In this document: piece by piece, positions 26,738 through 35,416 of the stretch
Layout of the letters: each line of letters starts with the position of its first letter
Position numbering within the stretch: position 1 is the first letter of the stretch
DNA from: Fidelibacterota bacterium
GTDB lineage: Bacteria > Pseudomonadota > Alphaproteobacteria > Rhodospirillales > Rhodospirillaceae
Direction: 5' to 3'
Assembly (NCBI GenBank): GCA_947476275.1
Contig: CANJPQ010000038.1
Span: 1-39,513, forward strand
Length of the DNA stretch: 39,513 nucleotides
The notes under the pieces: generated by a model
Told to the model about the DNA's origin: nothing
What the model saw: the letters and a program-made list of their open reading frames with translations, nothing else
The model's database searches: none
Position numbers and translations under genes: made by a program

Positions 26738-27741
26738 GCAGACGCGCCGAGATATTTGAACCAATCCGCCGTCGCGGCGTCGATTGTCTGGGCGGTCCAG
26801 ACCGGCGCGTCGCGCCAATCCTGAATGCGCGCGAGCATACGGCGCACGCCGTCCTCGAACGAAACTTCGGGTGCCCAGCCGAGAAGCTTGGTGATCTTCG
26901 CCACGTCGGCGTGGGTACAATCGGGTTCGCCGGGACGCTTTGGGATATGCACGATTTCTTTGGCGCCCAGCAGCTCGACCAGACGATTGACCGAGACCGG
27001 TTGGCCGGTGCCGACATTCATGATCTCGCCGGTGATGTTGCTGTCGGCGGCCGCCATGAAGGCGCGGGCCACGTCGGTGACATACGTGAAGTCGCGGGTT
27101 TGGGTACCGTCGCCAACCACCGTCAGCGGCTTATTGCCGAGAAGCTGCGCGAGGAAGACACCGAACACGGCGCCATAGGTACCGGCGGTGCGGCCGCGCA
27201 GACCGTAGACATTGAACAAACGCAGCGCCACCACATCCATGCCGTAGACCGCGCCCCAGTGCATCACGAGCTGTTCACCCAGGAACTTCGTGAGCGCGTA
27301 GGGATAGCGGGTATCGATGGGCGCGGTCTCGCGCGTGGGATAGACGTCCGGGATGCCGTAGCAGGAGGATGACGCGGCGTAGACCAGCTTGCGCACGCCG
27401 GCGGCGCGGGCAGCTTCCAGCACGACAAACGTACCGTCGACGTTGGTGGTGAAATAGGCTTGGGGCGCCTGGATCGAGGGCACGATATCGGCCAGGGCCG
27501 CCAGGTGGAACACCCGCTCTGCGCCGGTAAGGGCGGCGCGGACGGCCGCCGGATCCCGGATGTCGCCCTCGACAACCTCAAGCGCGGCGTGGCCGGCGAA
27601 ATCCGACAGGTTGCGCCGGTGGCCAGAGGCGAAATTATCGAGGATTCGGACAGAGCGGCCGGCGGCCAAAAGCGTCTCCGCCAAATGGCTGCCGATGAAG
27701 CCCGCGCCCCCCGTAACGACGTCGAATCCCTGGCTTTTCAT
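26734..27741 (-). CDS. SDR-family UDP-sugar 4-epimerase-like protein
   Basis: A 335-residue extended SDR with GGAGFIG at residues 11-17, catalytic Tyr148 and Lys152 (YALTK) and an SSSCYG segment of the epimerase type. LRLFNVYGLRGR and DFTYVTDVARA are also typical of nucleotide-sugar 4-epimerases. The substrate is not predictable. Its stop overlaps the HldE-like start by ATGA. Upstream there is a 98-base gap to the C-methyltransferase gene, the largest gap in the cluster. Confidence 0.8.
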   Translation of the reverse strand: MKSQGFDVVTGGAGFIGSHLAETLLAAGRSVRILDNFASGHRRNLSDFAGHAALEVVEGDIRDPAAVRAALTGAERVFHLAALADIVPSIQAPQAYFTTNVDGTFVVLEAARAAGVRKLVYAASSSCYGIPDVYPTRETAPIDTRYPYALTKFLGEQLVMHWGAVYGMDVVALRLFNVYGLRGRTAGTYGAVFGVFLAQLLGNKPLTVVGDGTQTRDFTYVTDVARAFMAAADSNITGEIMNVGTGQPVSVNRLVELLGAKEIVHIPKRPGEPDCTHADVAKITKLLGWAPEVSFEDGVRRMLARIQDWRDAPVWTAQTIDAATADWFKYLGASA

Positions 27742-27839
27742 GGCGGTCTTATTTCATTTGGCCGGGCTCGGATGCAAGCCAATTGCGGGCCCCCGCACCC
27801 TACCCGCTTTGGATGTGGGCGGCACGGACGGAAGCAGAC

Positions 27840-29096
27840 CTAGGTCGTGAAACGGTGGGGAGCCGGGAACGGCACAATGACGGGAACGTCGCGAACCCCG
27901 GCCTTTTGGAGGCTTTCCTTGATCTTGTCGGCATACCGCCACGCAAGCAGGACGATGGCTCCCGGCTGCCGGGCAGCCAAAGCGGCCGTGGGCAGGACTT
28001 CGATCTTCTTGTCGCCGTGGACCAGGGTTTTGGCGAGGGGCGTGTCGTCGGCGAACAGATCGATGGCCGGCCACAGGTTGAACTGGCTCATCAGAGGCAT
28101 GCTGCCAACCGCGGAGCCGAAGGCGACAATCGGGCCGCGCGCGCGGTGCTCGGCGACAAAGGTGGCCAGTTCTTTCTCGATCATCTCCAGGTCGTGCATG
28201 AAGGCGGCATAGGGCCGGGTGCCCGCGACATCGGCCGCGCGTTCCATTCCGACGAATTGGCCGACGGCGGAACTCACCGCTGCACGCGCCGCGGCACGAC
28301 GGAAGTACACGCGGATGGAGCCGCCTTTGGTTGGGATGTGCTGAACATCGACCAGCTCCCAGCCGGACCGTTGGGCATAGACCTGCAGCGCCGTCACAAG
28401 GAAGTAGGACACATGCTCGTGATAGATCGTATCGAGCAAACGCGATTGAAGGACATCGAGACCATAGGATGTTTCGACGACGAGCAACCCGTCGTCCGCG
28501 AGCAGCAGATTGACGCCGGCGGCGAAACCGGTGAGGTCGTCGATATTGGCGACGGTGTAGTTGCTGAGGATCAGATCGAACTTGCCGTGCGTCTGCAGAA
28601 TCTTCTGGCCGGTCTCGGCTGAGAAGAAGCCGACGATGGTTTCCAGCCCCCGGGCGTTGGCAAGGCCCGCAGCCTTCTCGGCGGGATCGATGCCCAAGAC
28701 GCGCGCGCCGGCCTTATGCAGCACCTCCAGCAACGTGCCGTCGTTGCTGCCGATCTCCAGCACGGATTTTCCCGCGAGCGTTCCAACCCTGCGGATCAAC
28801 TCAGCGCCGAGCCCTTCGAAATGCGTATCAAGCCCGCGCGAAACCGAGGTGGTGTATTGGAAGTTGGTGTACTGAAAATGCGGTTCGAGCATATCTAAGA
28901 GCTGCAGATGCCCGCAATCTTCGCAGCGGAAAACGTCAATTCCCGCCAGGCCCAATTGACTTGCGGACCCTGGATCGTCGACGCGAATGTTCGGTGACGC
29001 GACCGGAATCGGCTTCAACGGCAGAACCACCTTGAGATGGTTGCTCGCGCAAATGCGGCAATCCTGACGACGGCGAACGGGACTATTGGGCGACAT
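27840..29096 (-). CDS. sugar C-methyltransferase (three-domain type)
   Basis: A 418-residue protein with the three-part build of deoxysugar C-methyltransferases such as TylCIII and NovU. An N-terminal zinc-binding domain has CRIC (Cys13, Cys16) and CEDC (Cys58, Cys61); a SAM domain has VLEIGSNDGTL at 112-122; and a C-terminal Rossmann-like domain completes the fold. The YHEHVSYF segment holds the His/Glu residues used in this family for catalysis. It would add a methyl branch to a keto sugar, so its substrate is probably the 4-keto product of an SDR in the cluster. It overlaps the upstream oxidoreductase gene by 14 bases. Confidence 0.85.
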   Translation of the reverse strand: MSPNSPVRRRQDCRICASNHLKVVLPLKPIPVASPNIRVDDPGSASQLGLAGIDVFRCEDCGHLQLLDMLEPHFQYTNFQYTTSVSRGLDTHFEGLGAELIRRVGTLAGKSVLEIGSNDGTLLEVLHKAGARVLGIDPAEKAAGLANARGLETIVGFFSAETGQKILQTHGKFDLILSNYTVANIDDLTGFAAGVNLLLADDGLLVVETSYGLDVLQSRLLDTIYHEHVSYFLVTALQVYAQRSGWELVDVQHIPTKGGSIRVYFRRAAARAAVSSAVGQFVGMERAADVAGTRPYAAFMHDLEMIEKELATFVAEHRARGPIVAFGSAVGSMPLMSQFNLWPAIDLFADDTPLAKTLVHGDKKIEVLPTAALAARQPGAIVLLAWRYADKIKESLQKAGVRDVPVIVPFPAPHRFTT

Positions 29097-30135
29097 GGCG
29101 TGATTCCATTGGCGCCTGCTTCACATAGGCGCGGAAGATGTCTTCGGTGAGTTCAAGGGCTCGCAACGCCTGGGCGCCGGTGGAGCGAAAGGTCGTTTCG
29201 CCACGTACCGCGCGGATGAAGGCGGCGCCCTGCGACTGAAAGGCCCAGGTATTGTTTTCCGGCGCGAGGGACCGCGTGTCCGGGTCCGAGAAGGTGGCCG
29301 CACCTTGCGACTGGGAATCGAGCGGCGCCGGAAGGCGCACCGAGAGCAGGTTTTCCCCGGATACGAGGTCCAGAGACTCGCGCCAATCCTTTCCGGGGAT
29401 CGCGGCGGTATCAAGACTGACTGCAAGACGCTCATTGCGCAGCAGCACGTGATGACAATTCTCGTCCAGCATGACCGCGTGGGACAGCGCGAGATCAGAG
29501 CTTGCGAGATATAACGCCAGATCCACATCGTGGGAGTACACGTTGAGGAAGGAGTCATAGCTGGCATGCAGCGGCTTCGGCAGCCACTCCGGCATGAAAG
29601 TGGCGCGATCGGCGCTTGGTCGCGGCTCGTCGGTCATCAGGTAGGCATCGTCGCGCTCGGTGTCGCCGCCGAAGCACGAAATCCGAATCAGGTGGACGGG
29701 ATCGCGACCGGCGGCTTGATCCACATTGGCCTTGGCGAGCGCGACCCAAGGATCGTAGCGCTTCATGTAGCCGACGGCGTAGAGCACGCCTTGGCGCTCG
29801 GCCAAAGACACGAGCTCACGCGCGGTCCCGCTGTCGAGCGCCATCGGCTTCTCTGAGAACACGTGCTTCTTGGCCTGCAGCGCATCCCGCACAACTGCCG
29901 CCGTCTGGTATCTGTGGGTCACCACAAAGACTGCATCGATGCTGTTATCGGCGAGCAACGCGCGGTGATCTGTGTAGACACGGGCAATGGCGAATTTATC
30001 CGCGACGCGGCGCGCAAGTTCAGGGCGCAGGTCGGCAATGGCGACGACAGCGCACGCCGGATCGCCGGCAAGGCCCTGCAAATGCGCCAGCTGCCCGATC
30101 CGTCCGGCGCCGATGATTCCAACGCGAATCGTCAC
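29083..30135 (-). CDS. Gfo/Idh/MocA-family oxidoreductase
   Basis: A 350-residue NAD(P)-dependent sugar dehydrogenase or reductase. The Rossmann motif GAGRIG is at residues 9-14 and the hallmark EKP is at 95-97 (VFSEKPMAL). The C-terminal alpha/beta domain is complete, with a YSHDVDLALYL segment that probably supplies the catalytic His. A GTG start at 30135 is chosen: a GGGGGG site lies four to five bases upstream and it gives a standard N-terminus. The open frame to 30417 is a shadow of the carbamoyltransferase gene. The role is presumably to oxidise or reduce a ring carbon of the cluster sugar. Confidence 0.85.
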   Translation of the reverse strand: MTIRVGIIGAGRIGQLAHLQGLAGDPACAVVAIADLRPELARRVADKFAIARVYTDHRALLADNSIDAVFVVTHRYQTAAVVRDALQAKKHVFSEKPMALDSGTARELVSLAERQGVLYAVGYMKRYDPWVALAKANVDQAAGRDPVHLIRISCFGGDTERDDAYLMTDEPRPSADRATFMPEWLPKPLHASYDSFLNVYSHDVDLALYLASSDLALSHAVMLDENCHHVLLRNERLAVSLDTAAIPGKDWRESLDLVSGENLLSVRLPAPLDSQSQGAATFSDPDTRSLAPENNTWAFQSQGAAFIRAVRGETTFRSTGAQALRALELTEDIFRAYVKQAPMESRHVAQ

Positions 30136-30161
30136 GGATCCCCCCGTGGAAGCGATCTGAG

Positions 30162-31805
30162 CTATTTCTCGATCAGGTAGTTTTCGACGATCAGAGCATT
30201 GAGTCCCGACGCGGCAAACGTCGCCACGGCATTGATCGGCGACTCGACGATCGGCTCGCCACGCACGTTGAAACTCGTGTTGAGCACTACGGGCGCGCCG
30301 CGCAACTGACCGAAGCGCTCGATCAGGTCGAAGAACTTCGGATCGGTCGCGCGGCTGACTGTCTGTACGCGCGCGGAGCCGTCCACATGGACCACCGCAG
30401 GGAGTCTGTCGCGCCACTCTGGGCGGACGTCGACTGCGACAGTCATGAACGGAGACGGGACATCGAGATCGAAGATCTTGTTTGCTTCAGTATCGAGCAC
30501 CGCCGGTGCGAAGGGCCGAAACTCCTCGCGATACTTGATCCGCCGATTGACCTCGTCCTTCATGTTTGGACGCGTAGGATCAGCAAGGATCGAGCGGTGC
30601 CCCAGCGCGCGCGGCCCGAATTCGGCGCGACCCTGGAACCAGCCGATGATATTGCCCTCTGCCAAGAGCTCCGCGGCCTGCGCCGACGGGTCATCGATCC
30701 GCCGGTAGCGTACGCCAGCGACATCGAATGCACCGCGGATCTCCGCGTCGGAATACTCCGGACCCAGGAATACGTGGTCCAGTTTATGCTTGGCCTCCCC
30801 TTTCTCGCTGGCCGCGAGAAGTGCCGCGCCGAGGGCGAGCCCACGGTCCGAGGCAGCAGGCTGGACGAAGACGCCCTTGACGCCCGGCAGCTTGCGAATG
30901 AGGCCGTTGGCCTTGCAGTTGAGCGCGCAGCCACCGGCAAGTGCGATGTAGGGAATGTCGGCTTCCTTGCGCAATCGCCGGACCATTGTAAGCGTCGCTT
31001 CTTCGAACGCCTGCTGGATCGCCGCCGCGATATCGCGGTGACGCTGATCGATCGGCTCGCCTTTGCGGCGCGGCGGTCCGAGAAGTTCGACAAGCTTCTT
31101 GCTGTACCAAGGTTCGGAGAAAGACCGGATCGGCGGCTCGCTCTCATCGCCCGAACCGTCCGAACGCGTACGGTCCGTCGCCCGAAAATAGGAGGGATCG
31201 ATTGTGAAGGAATCGTCCTCGATGTGAACGATTGGCGAAAGATCGATGTGACGGCGGCCGTACGGCGCCAAGCCCATGACTTTATATTCAGCCTCCGCTA
31301 CCTCGAAACCGAGATAGGACGTCAGCGCGCTGTAAAAGCGGCCGAGCGATTCGCTGATGTTGTACGTGCGCAAGATGCGCAAGCCGTTCTTATCTCCGAC
31401 ACCGAGCGCGCCGCTCAGGTCGTCTCCGTAGCCATCGTAGGAAATACAAAGGGCCTCCGGATAGGGTGCGCAATAGAAAGCCGATGCCATGTGCGCGAGC
31501 TGGTGATTCACCAGCTTCACCGGCGGGCAAAAGCCGAAGTAATGCTCCATGTAGAGCCGGATTCGCTGCACCAGATCCTTCGACGTCTCGCCGGGATGTA
31601 CGATCAGATCGATGTCGCGGATCGTAAGCTTGCCGGTCTTGAGACACGCCGCGATGGCGTTGATCGGCACAAGACCTGGTGCGTTCTTTTTGCGGACGAA
31701 GCGCTCTTCTTCCGCGGCGGCGATGACTTCGCCGTCAACCACCAGAGCTGCGGAAGGCTCGTGCTGGAGGGGCGTTACGCCGCCATTTATACCGAGAATT
31801 TTCAT
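30162..31805 (-). CDS. NodU-family carbamoyltransferase
   Basis: A 547-residue carbamoyltransferase that moves carbamoyl from carbamoyl phosphate to a hydroxyl via carbamoyl-AMP. The N-terminal ASKHA-like domain has GINGGVTPLQHEPSAALV, the metal-binding NHQLAHMASAFY and YDGYGDD. The C-terminal domain has QGRAEFGPRALGHRSILADP, the family hallmark, and LNTSFNVRGEP. NodU decorates rhizobial Nod factors and TobZ decorates tobramycin; here the acceptor is probably the cluster sugar. It is the first gene of the 14-gene cluster. A possible promoter lies about 150 bases upstream, inside the end of the cupin gene. Confidence 0.92.
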   Translation of the reverse strand: MKILGINGGVTPLQHEPSAALVVDGEVIAAAEEERFVRKKNAPGLVPINAIAACLKTGKLTIRDIDLIVHPGETSKDLVQRIRLYMEHYFGFCPPVKLVNHQLAHMASAFYCAPYPEALCISYDGYGDDLSGALGVGDKNGLRILRTYNISESLGRFYSALTSYLGFEVAEAEYKVMGLAPYGRRHIDLSPIVHIEDDSFTIDPSYFRATDRTRSDGSGDESEPPIRSFSEPWYSKKLVELLGPPRRKGEPIDQRHRDIAAAIQQAFEEATLTMVRRLRKEADIPYIALAGGCALNCKANGLIRKLPGVKGVFVQPAASDRGLALGAALLAASEKGEAKHKLDHVFLGPEYSDAEIRGAFDVAGVRYRRIDDPSAQAAELLAEGNIIGWFQGRAEFGPRALGHRSILADPTRPNMKDEVNRRIKYREEFRPFAPAVLDTEANKIFDLDVPSPFMTVAVDVRPEWRDRLPAVVHVDGSARVQTVSRATDPKFFDLIERFGQLRGAPVVLNTSFNVRGEPIVESPINAVATFAASGLNALIVENYLIEK

Positions 31806-31954
31806 GATTAATTGGGGTCTCCGAAGCCTGACCCTCAGCAGCCGCGGAGCAGTCTGTCAGTATGGGAGGCGTTTATGACGTCTGAAATGCGCCGGGTCAG
31901 CGTCTCTGCAGAATTGTAGCGCCTTGGCTTTCGGCTGTCTTGCGTATTATCGCC

Positions 31955-31982
31955 ATTATATCAAGGCTTTCAGGGCATCCAA
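31955..31982 (-). promoter_or_regulatory. possible promoter of the carbohydrate cluster
   Basis: On the minus strand a perfect TATAAT (31960-31955) is preceded after 16 bases by TTGGAT (31982-31977). It overlaps the 3' end of the cupin gene and would give a leader of about 140 bases before the carbamoyltransferase ATG. The patch is clearly more A/T rich than its surroundings. Confidence 0.45.
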
Positions 31983-32422
31983 CTCTGCCATGAGGTGGCG
32001 GTCGCGTCGAATGGCCCCGAAATCGTCTCAAGATAAATTGCCACTGGCGATAGTGCCGCACAGGCGTGCCACGTGCCCGGCGGAAAGGTGAGAACTGGCG
32101 CGCACCCTTCAGTAGTTCCGAGTATCGATTCCCGTATGCGCTTGCCGGAGTCGTCAAAGAATACGACCCAAAGCTTCCCTTCCAGCAGGTGGTAGGACTT
32201 ACGCCGCCGCCCGGCTTGGCGGTGCGCGGCGATGGGTTTGTCCTGCCGCAGCGCGATCACCATCTCCTGAACGGGATCCGCATGATCGGCGTGAAGACAA
32301 ATGCGCGCCCTGCCCGTGACGGCACGCCGTGCGGATTGAGCGAGTTCATCGAGTTCCCGGGGTCCGATTTCCGCGAATGCCCCAAGGGAGACAAATTTGG
32401 CTGGCGTGGCTGGTTCGTCCAT
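31970..32422 (-). CDS. WbuC-like cupin-fold protein
   Basis: A 150-residue cupin similar to WbuC, a metal-binding family found in O-antigen and capsule loci. The segment from HADHADPVQEMVIALRQ to AAHRQAGRRRKSYHLLEGKL matches the family pattern (vQxM, then the H-x-H/K-x-E-x-x-x-G cupin core). FPPGTWHACAAL is the second cupin motif with its His. The function is not established. The ATG at 32422 gives a family-like N-terminus; an ATG at 32488 would add 22 residues. The gene lies 164 bases upstream of the carbamoyltransferase and on the same strand, so it may belong to the cluster. Confidence 0.72.
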   Translation of the reverse strand: MDEPATPAKFVSLGAFAEIGPRELDELAQSARRAVTGRARICLHADHADPVQEMVIALRQDKPIAAHRQAGRRRKSYHLLEGKLWVVFFDDSGKRIRESILGTTEGCAPVLTFPPGTWHACAALSPVAIYLETISGPFDATATSWQSWMP

Positions 32423-32596
32423 CTCGATGTCCCCAGTTCCTGGGACCCCTGTTACGTGCAACCGCTTTCGGTCGAGTGATCCTATCATGTCATCTTGCGC
32501 CCTTTCGGGCCTCTATTCTCAATAGCCAGTGCTCGGAATTCTCGCTCGGCTCTATTGATCAGCCCCACGCGGGACCTGGTGACGGGTGAAGCGTTA

Positions 32597-32663
32597 GTTG
32601 CAAGTTGCGCTTCAACCTCAACGCGCGCTGTTGCGAGGATTAACTCGTTGCAACATACGCAAC
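32597..32663. promoter_or_regulatory. GTTGC/GCAAC repeat region
   Basis: Within 67 bases GTTGC occurs four times on the plus strand (32597, 32604, 32630, 32647), and GCAAC at 32650 and 32659. The 8-mer GTTGCAAC (32647-32654) is a perfect palindrome. The region lies between the cupin gene and the small 65-residue gene. The layout suits a repressor or activator site, but this is inference. The rest of the 32423-32789 gap holds only a short GCCC-TTTC-GGGC hairpin (32499-32510). Confidence 0.4.
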
Positions 32664-32789
32664 TTGACCCAGAGGACAGGCGTCATTTGCCTGCCCTTGG
32701 CGAGAACTGCCCCAGGCTTGTCACGTGACGACCTCGCGGCCGCTGCAACTGATGCGTTTTGTCGGGCGGCTGAGAATGAGGTCGCAATC

Positions 32790-32987
32790 ATGGAAACCAT
32801 GGAAACCTACGTGTGCCTGCTGATCGACAATGATCGGCGAATCGTGAGCGTTGAGGCGTTCACCGCACCGGACGACATTGCCGCAAGGGACATGGCTGCG
32901 ACTGTAAAAGCTGCCAGTCCAAGTGCTTGCGTGTTCGAACTTTGGCGTAAAGGCAAGAAGATCGCCACTGCCGGGGCGTTCAAGTAG
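32790..32987 (+). CDS. small conserved-type hypothetical protein (65 residues)
   Basis: A 65-residue soluble protein: METMETYVCLLIDNDRRIVS at the start, a helix rich in Ala and Asp, and a final strand ending in FELWRKGKKIATAGAFK. The plan (Y-hydrophobic strand, D-x-D-x-R turn, A/D helix, ELWRxGK strand) is like the many 60-70 residue alphaproteobacterial proteins of unknown function. A GAGG site lies eight bases before the ATG; a second in-frame ATG three codons on is possible. No neighbour is co-oriented close enough to form an operon, although the hydrolase gene follows 140 bases later. Confidence 0.65.
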   Translation: METMETYVCLLIDNDRRIVSVEAFTAPDDIAARDMAATVKAASPSACVFELWRKGKKIATAGAFK

Positions 32988-33126
32988 AGCGACCCGGTCG
33001 CCTTTTCCCACCCTACGAGCCGATTATTCAAGGCCGCCGTGGGCCGCGTGAGGCGTTGCGCGGCGGATTTATTTCTTCCCCCGCCCCGGCCTACACTGGG
33101 CCCTTCGGACTTCAGGGAGGGCGACC

Positions 33127-34092
33127 ATGGCGAAGGCAAAATCAGGCATCTCGCGGCGGACATTGACGGCGGGGGCAGCGACGCTTGTGACCGCGGGCGC
33201 GACCGTGAGCGCGGCGCACGCGCAAGCGCCGGACGCACCCAAGGTCAAATACAAGCCCAACCCGCCGCCGGTGAAGATCACGCTGCCCAAGATGACCAGG
33301 GGCTACGCCAACGGTCCCTACGGCCAGGTGCACTATCAGGACGGCGGCAAGGGCCAGCCGCTGGTGCTGATCCATCAGGCGCCGATGAGTTCGCGCCAGT
33401 TCGAGAATGTGTTCAAGCCGTTCATGGACCGGGGCATGCGGCCGATCGCCGTCGACTGCCCGGGCTTCGGCAATTCCGATCCGACGACCTTTGTGCCGAA
33501 GGTCGAGGACTGGGCCAAGGCGGTGCCGGCCGTGCTCGACCACCTCGGTATCAAGCAGGCGGACGTTCTCGGCCACCACACCGGCGGCATGGTCGCCACG
33601 GAAGTCGAACAGCAGTTCCCCGACCGCGTGCGCAAGCTGGTGATCGCCGGGCCGCTGCCGATGAGCGAGGAGGAGCGCCAGAACTTCCTGGACGGCAACC
33701 AGCGCAGCGAGATCGACTTTGTATATCAGGCGGACGGTTCGCACTTGGTGGCGTCGTTCAAAGGCCGCCAGCGCATGTACCAGCAGTCAGGCGAGGAGCC
33801 GGATCCAAAGCTGATCACCCGCTATACCATCGAGAAGTTCTGGGGCTACGCCCCGTTCTGGTACGGACACCATGCGGCGTTCCTGTACAACCACAACAAC
33901 AGCATCCCGAAGATCAAGAAGCCGACCCTGATCATCACCAACACCGGCGACCAGATCTACGAGAACGCCAAGCTGACCCGCAAAATGCGGCCCGATTTCG
34001 CGTTCGTGGAACTGCAGGGTGGCGGCATCGACATCGTCGATCAGAAGCCGGACGCCTGGGCGGATGCGGTGGTGAAGTTCCTGAAGGCGTAA
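33127..34092 (+). CDS. Tat-exported alpha/beta-hydrolase-fold protein lacking canonical Ser/His
   Basis: A 321-residue protein. A Tat signal with SRRTL (residues 9-13), a hydrophobic Ala/Thr/Gly stretch and cleavage near AHAQA (about 33) directs it to the periplasm. The alpha/beta-hydrolase core follows: LVLIHQAPMS (oxyanion region), DCPGFGNSDP and the nucleophile elbow GHHTGG (149-154). The position of the usual Ser is His151, and the usual C-terminal catalytic His is absent from the GGGIDIVDQ region (298-306), while Asp275 (TGDQIYE) is kept. It may be a non-hydrolytic member or use another mechanism. It is on its own strand between the small gene and the convergent HlyD gene. Confidence 0.8.
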   Translation: MAKAKSGISRRTLTAGAATLVTAGATVSAAHAQAPDAPKVKYKPNPPPVKITLPKMTRGYANGPYGQVHYQDGGKGQPLVLIHQAPMSSRQFENVFKPFMDRGMRPIAVDCPGFGNSDPTTFVPKVEDWAKAVPAVLDHLGIKQADVLGHHTGGMVATEVEQQFPDRVRKLVIAGPLPMSEEERQNFLDGNQRSEIDFVYQADGSHLVASFKGRQRMYQQSGEEPDPKLITRYTIEKFWGYAPFWYGHHAAFLYNHNNSIPKIKKPTLIITNTGDQIYENAKLTRKMRPDFAFVELQGGGIDIVDQKPDAWADAVVKFLKA

Positions 34093-34114
34093 CCCGCGGA
34101 AAACACCCGCACGC

Positions 34115-35416
34115 TTACCGTTCCCGGAACGCTTCTGCTTTCAGTTTGAGCACCGGGCGCAGCAGGAAGCTCATGACGGACTTGGTACCGGTATGGATGT
34201 CGACCGTGGCACCCATGCCGGGGGCAATGGTGAGGGCTTCCTTCTCTTCGCCGAGGTAGGGCTTGGCGGTTGTGACGATCACCTTGAAGTAGGCCTGACC
34301 GTTTTCCGGCACGGTGGAATCCGGCGCGACGGCGATAACTTCGCCGTCGATGCCGCCGTAGCGGGCGTAGTCATAGGTATCGACCTTCACCAGCGCCTTC
34401 TGGCCGACGCGCACAAACCCGCGATCCACGGGATTGAGCTTGGCTTCCACCACCAGGGCATCTTCCGACGGCACAATGTCCATGATCGGCTCACCGGGGC
34501 GCACCACGCCGCCGATGGTGTGATAGCGCATGTTCTTGACGATGCCGGTAATGGGACTGCGGATGGTGGAGCGGCCCGCCTGCTCCGACGCCGTGGTGAG
34601 CATCTCCTGGGTGCGGGCGATGTTGAGTTCGGTCTCACCCAGTTGCTCGCGCGCTTCGCGGCTGAACTTGGCGTCGAGTTCCTTCACGCGTTCCTGCGCT
34701 TCATTCAAGGACGAGCGTGTGCGCGGCAAGGTCGAGCGCAAAGACGTCGCGTCGCCGTTCAATTCGGCGGCGCGGCCTTGGAGCTGGTTGTGCTCCATGC
34801 GCGAGGTCAGCCCGTCCTTCAGCAGATCTTCGGACATCGTGAGGCGTTCGCGCACCAGCTTGAGATTGGACTCCGCGGCGATGAGTTTGGCCTCGACCTC
34901 GTTGATCTCGTGGGTACGCTCCCGCACCTGGTTCTCGAGCACGCTCTTGGTGGATTCCAGTTCCTTCAGTCGCGCGTTATGGGTCGCCAGCTGTGCGGCA
35001 ACGAGCTGGGGCTGACGGGCCGCAACGTCCTTCGGGAATTCGATCGGCTTTCCTTCCGCTTCGGACATCAGGCGGGCGCGCGACAGCACGAGACCATCGA
35101 GGCGGATCTGCACGTCTTCCTTCGTGCCCGCCGTTTGGCCGAGATTGATCTGCAGCAGCGGGGCATCGGCGCGCACGATATCGCCGTCGCGCCCCATGAT
35201 CTCTTCGATGATGCCGCCTTCGAGATGCTGGATGGTCTTGATCTTGCCTTGCGGGATCACTTCGCCGGTGGCGACCGAGACTTCATCGAGCTGGGCGAAG
35301 ATCGACCAGACGAAGAACACGCCGATGAAGCCCATGATCGCCTGCGAGACCGGACGCCAGGTCGGGCGGGATTTCTCCGCGAGCAGGGCGTCGAGGGGAG
35401 AGGTTGCTTCGGTCAT
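34115..35416 (-). CDS. HlyD-family type I secretion adaptor
   Basis: A 433-residue periplasmic membrane-fusion protein. A single transmembrane helix lies near residues 27-44 (GFIGVFFVWSIFA). The first lipoyl half (GEVIPQGKIKTIQHLEGGII) is followed by a long coiled-coil hairpin over about 130-280 and a C-terminal beta-barrel with the second lipoyl half (IVKNMRYHTIGGVVRPGEPI). It links the ABC exporter to an outer-membrane TolC-type channel. Its ATG overlaps the ABC gene stop (ATGA). No tolC is in the window, and only 22 bases separate its stop from the convergent hydrolase gene. Confidence 0.92.
   Translation of the reverse strand: MTEATSPLDALLAEKSRPTWRPVSQAIMGFIGVFFVWSIFAQLDEVSVATGEVIPQGKIKTIQHLEGGIIEEIMGRDGDIVRADAPLLQINLGQTAGTKEDVQIRLDGLVLSRARLMSEAEGKPIEFPKDVAARQPQLVAAQLATHNARLKELESTKSVLENQVRERTHEINEVEAKLIAAESNLKLVRERLTMSEDLLKDGLTSRMEHNQLQGRAAELNGDATSLRSTLPRTRSSLNEAQERVKELDAKFSREAREQLGETELNIARTQEMLTTASEQAGRSTIRSPITGIVKNMRYHTIGGVVRPGEPIMDIVPSEDALVVEAKLNPVDRGFVRVGQKALVKVDTYDYARYGGIDGEVIAVAPDSTVPENGQAYFKVIVTTAKPYLGEEKEALTIAPGMGATVDIHTGTKSVMSFLLRPVLKLKAEAFRER

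Noticed and set aside
26734-26920. N-terminal extension of the RfaE-like fusion by 61 residues
   Set aside because: It overlaps the preceding epimerase gene, is Arg-rich like a shadow frame, and the ATGA overlap gives a better start.
31970-32488. Longer start (32488) for the cupin
   Set aside because: The extra 22 residues lack family likeness; kept as an alternative only.
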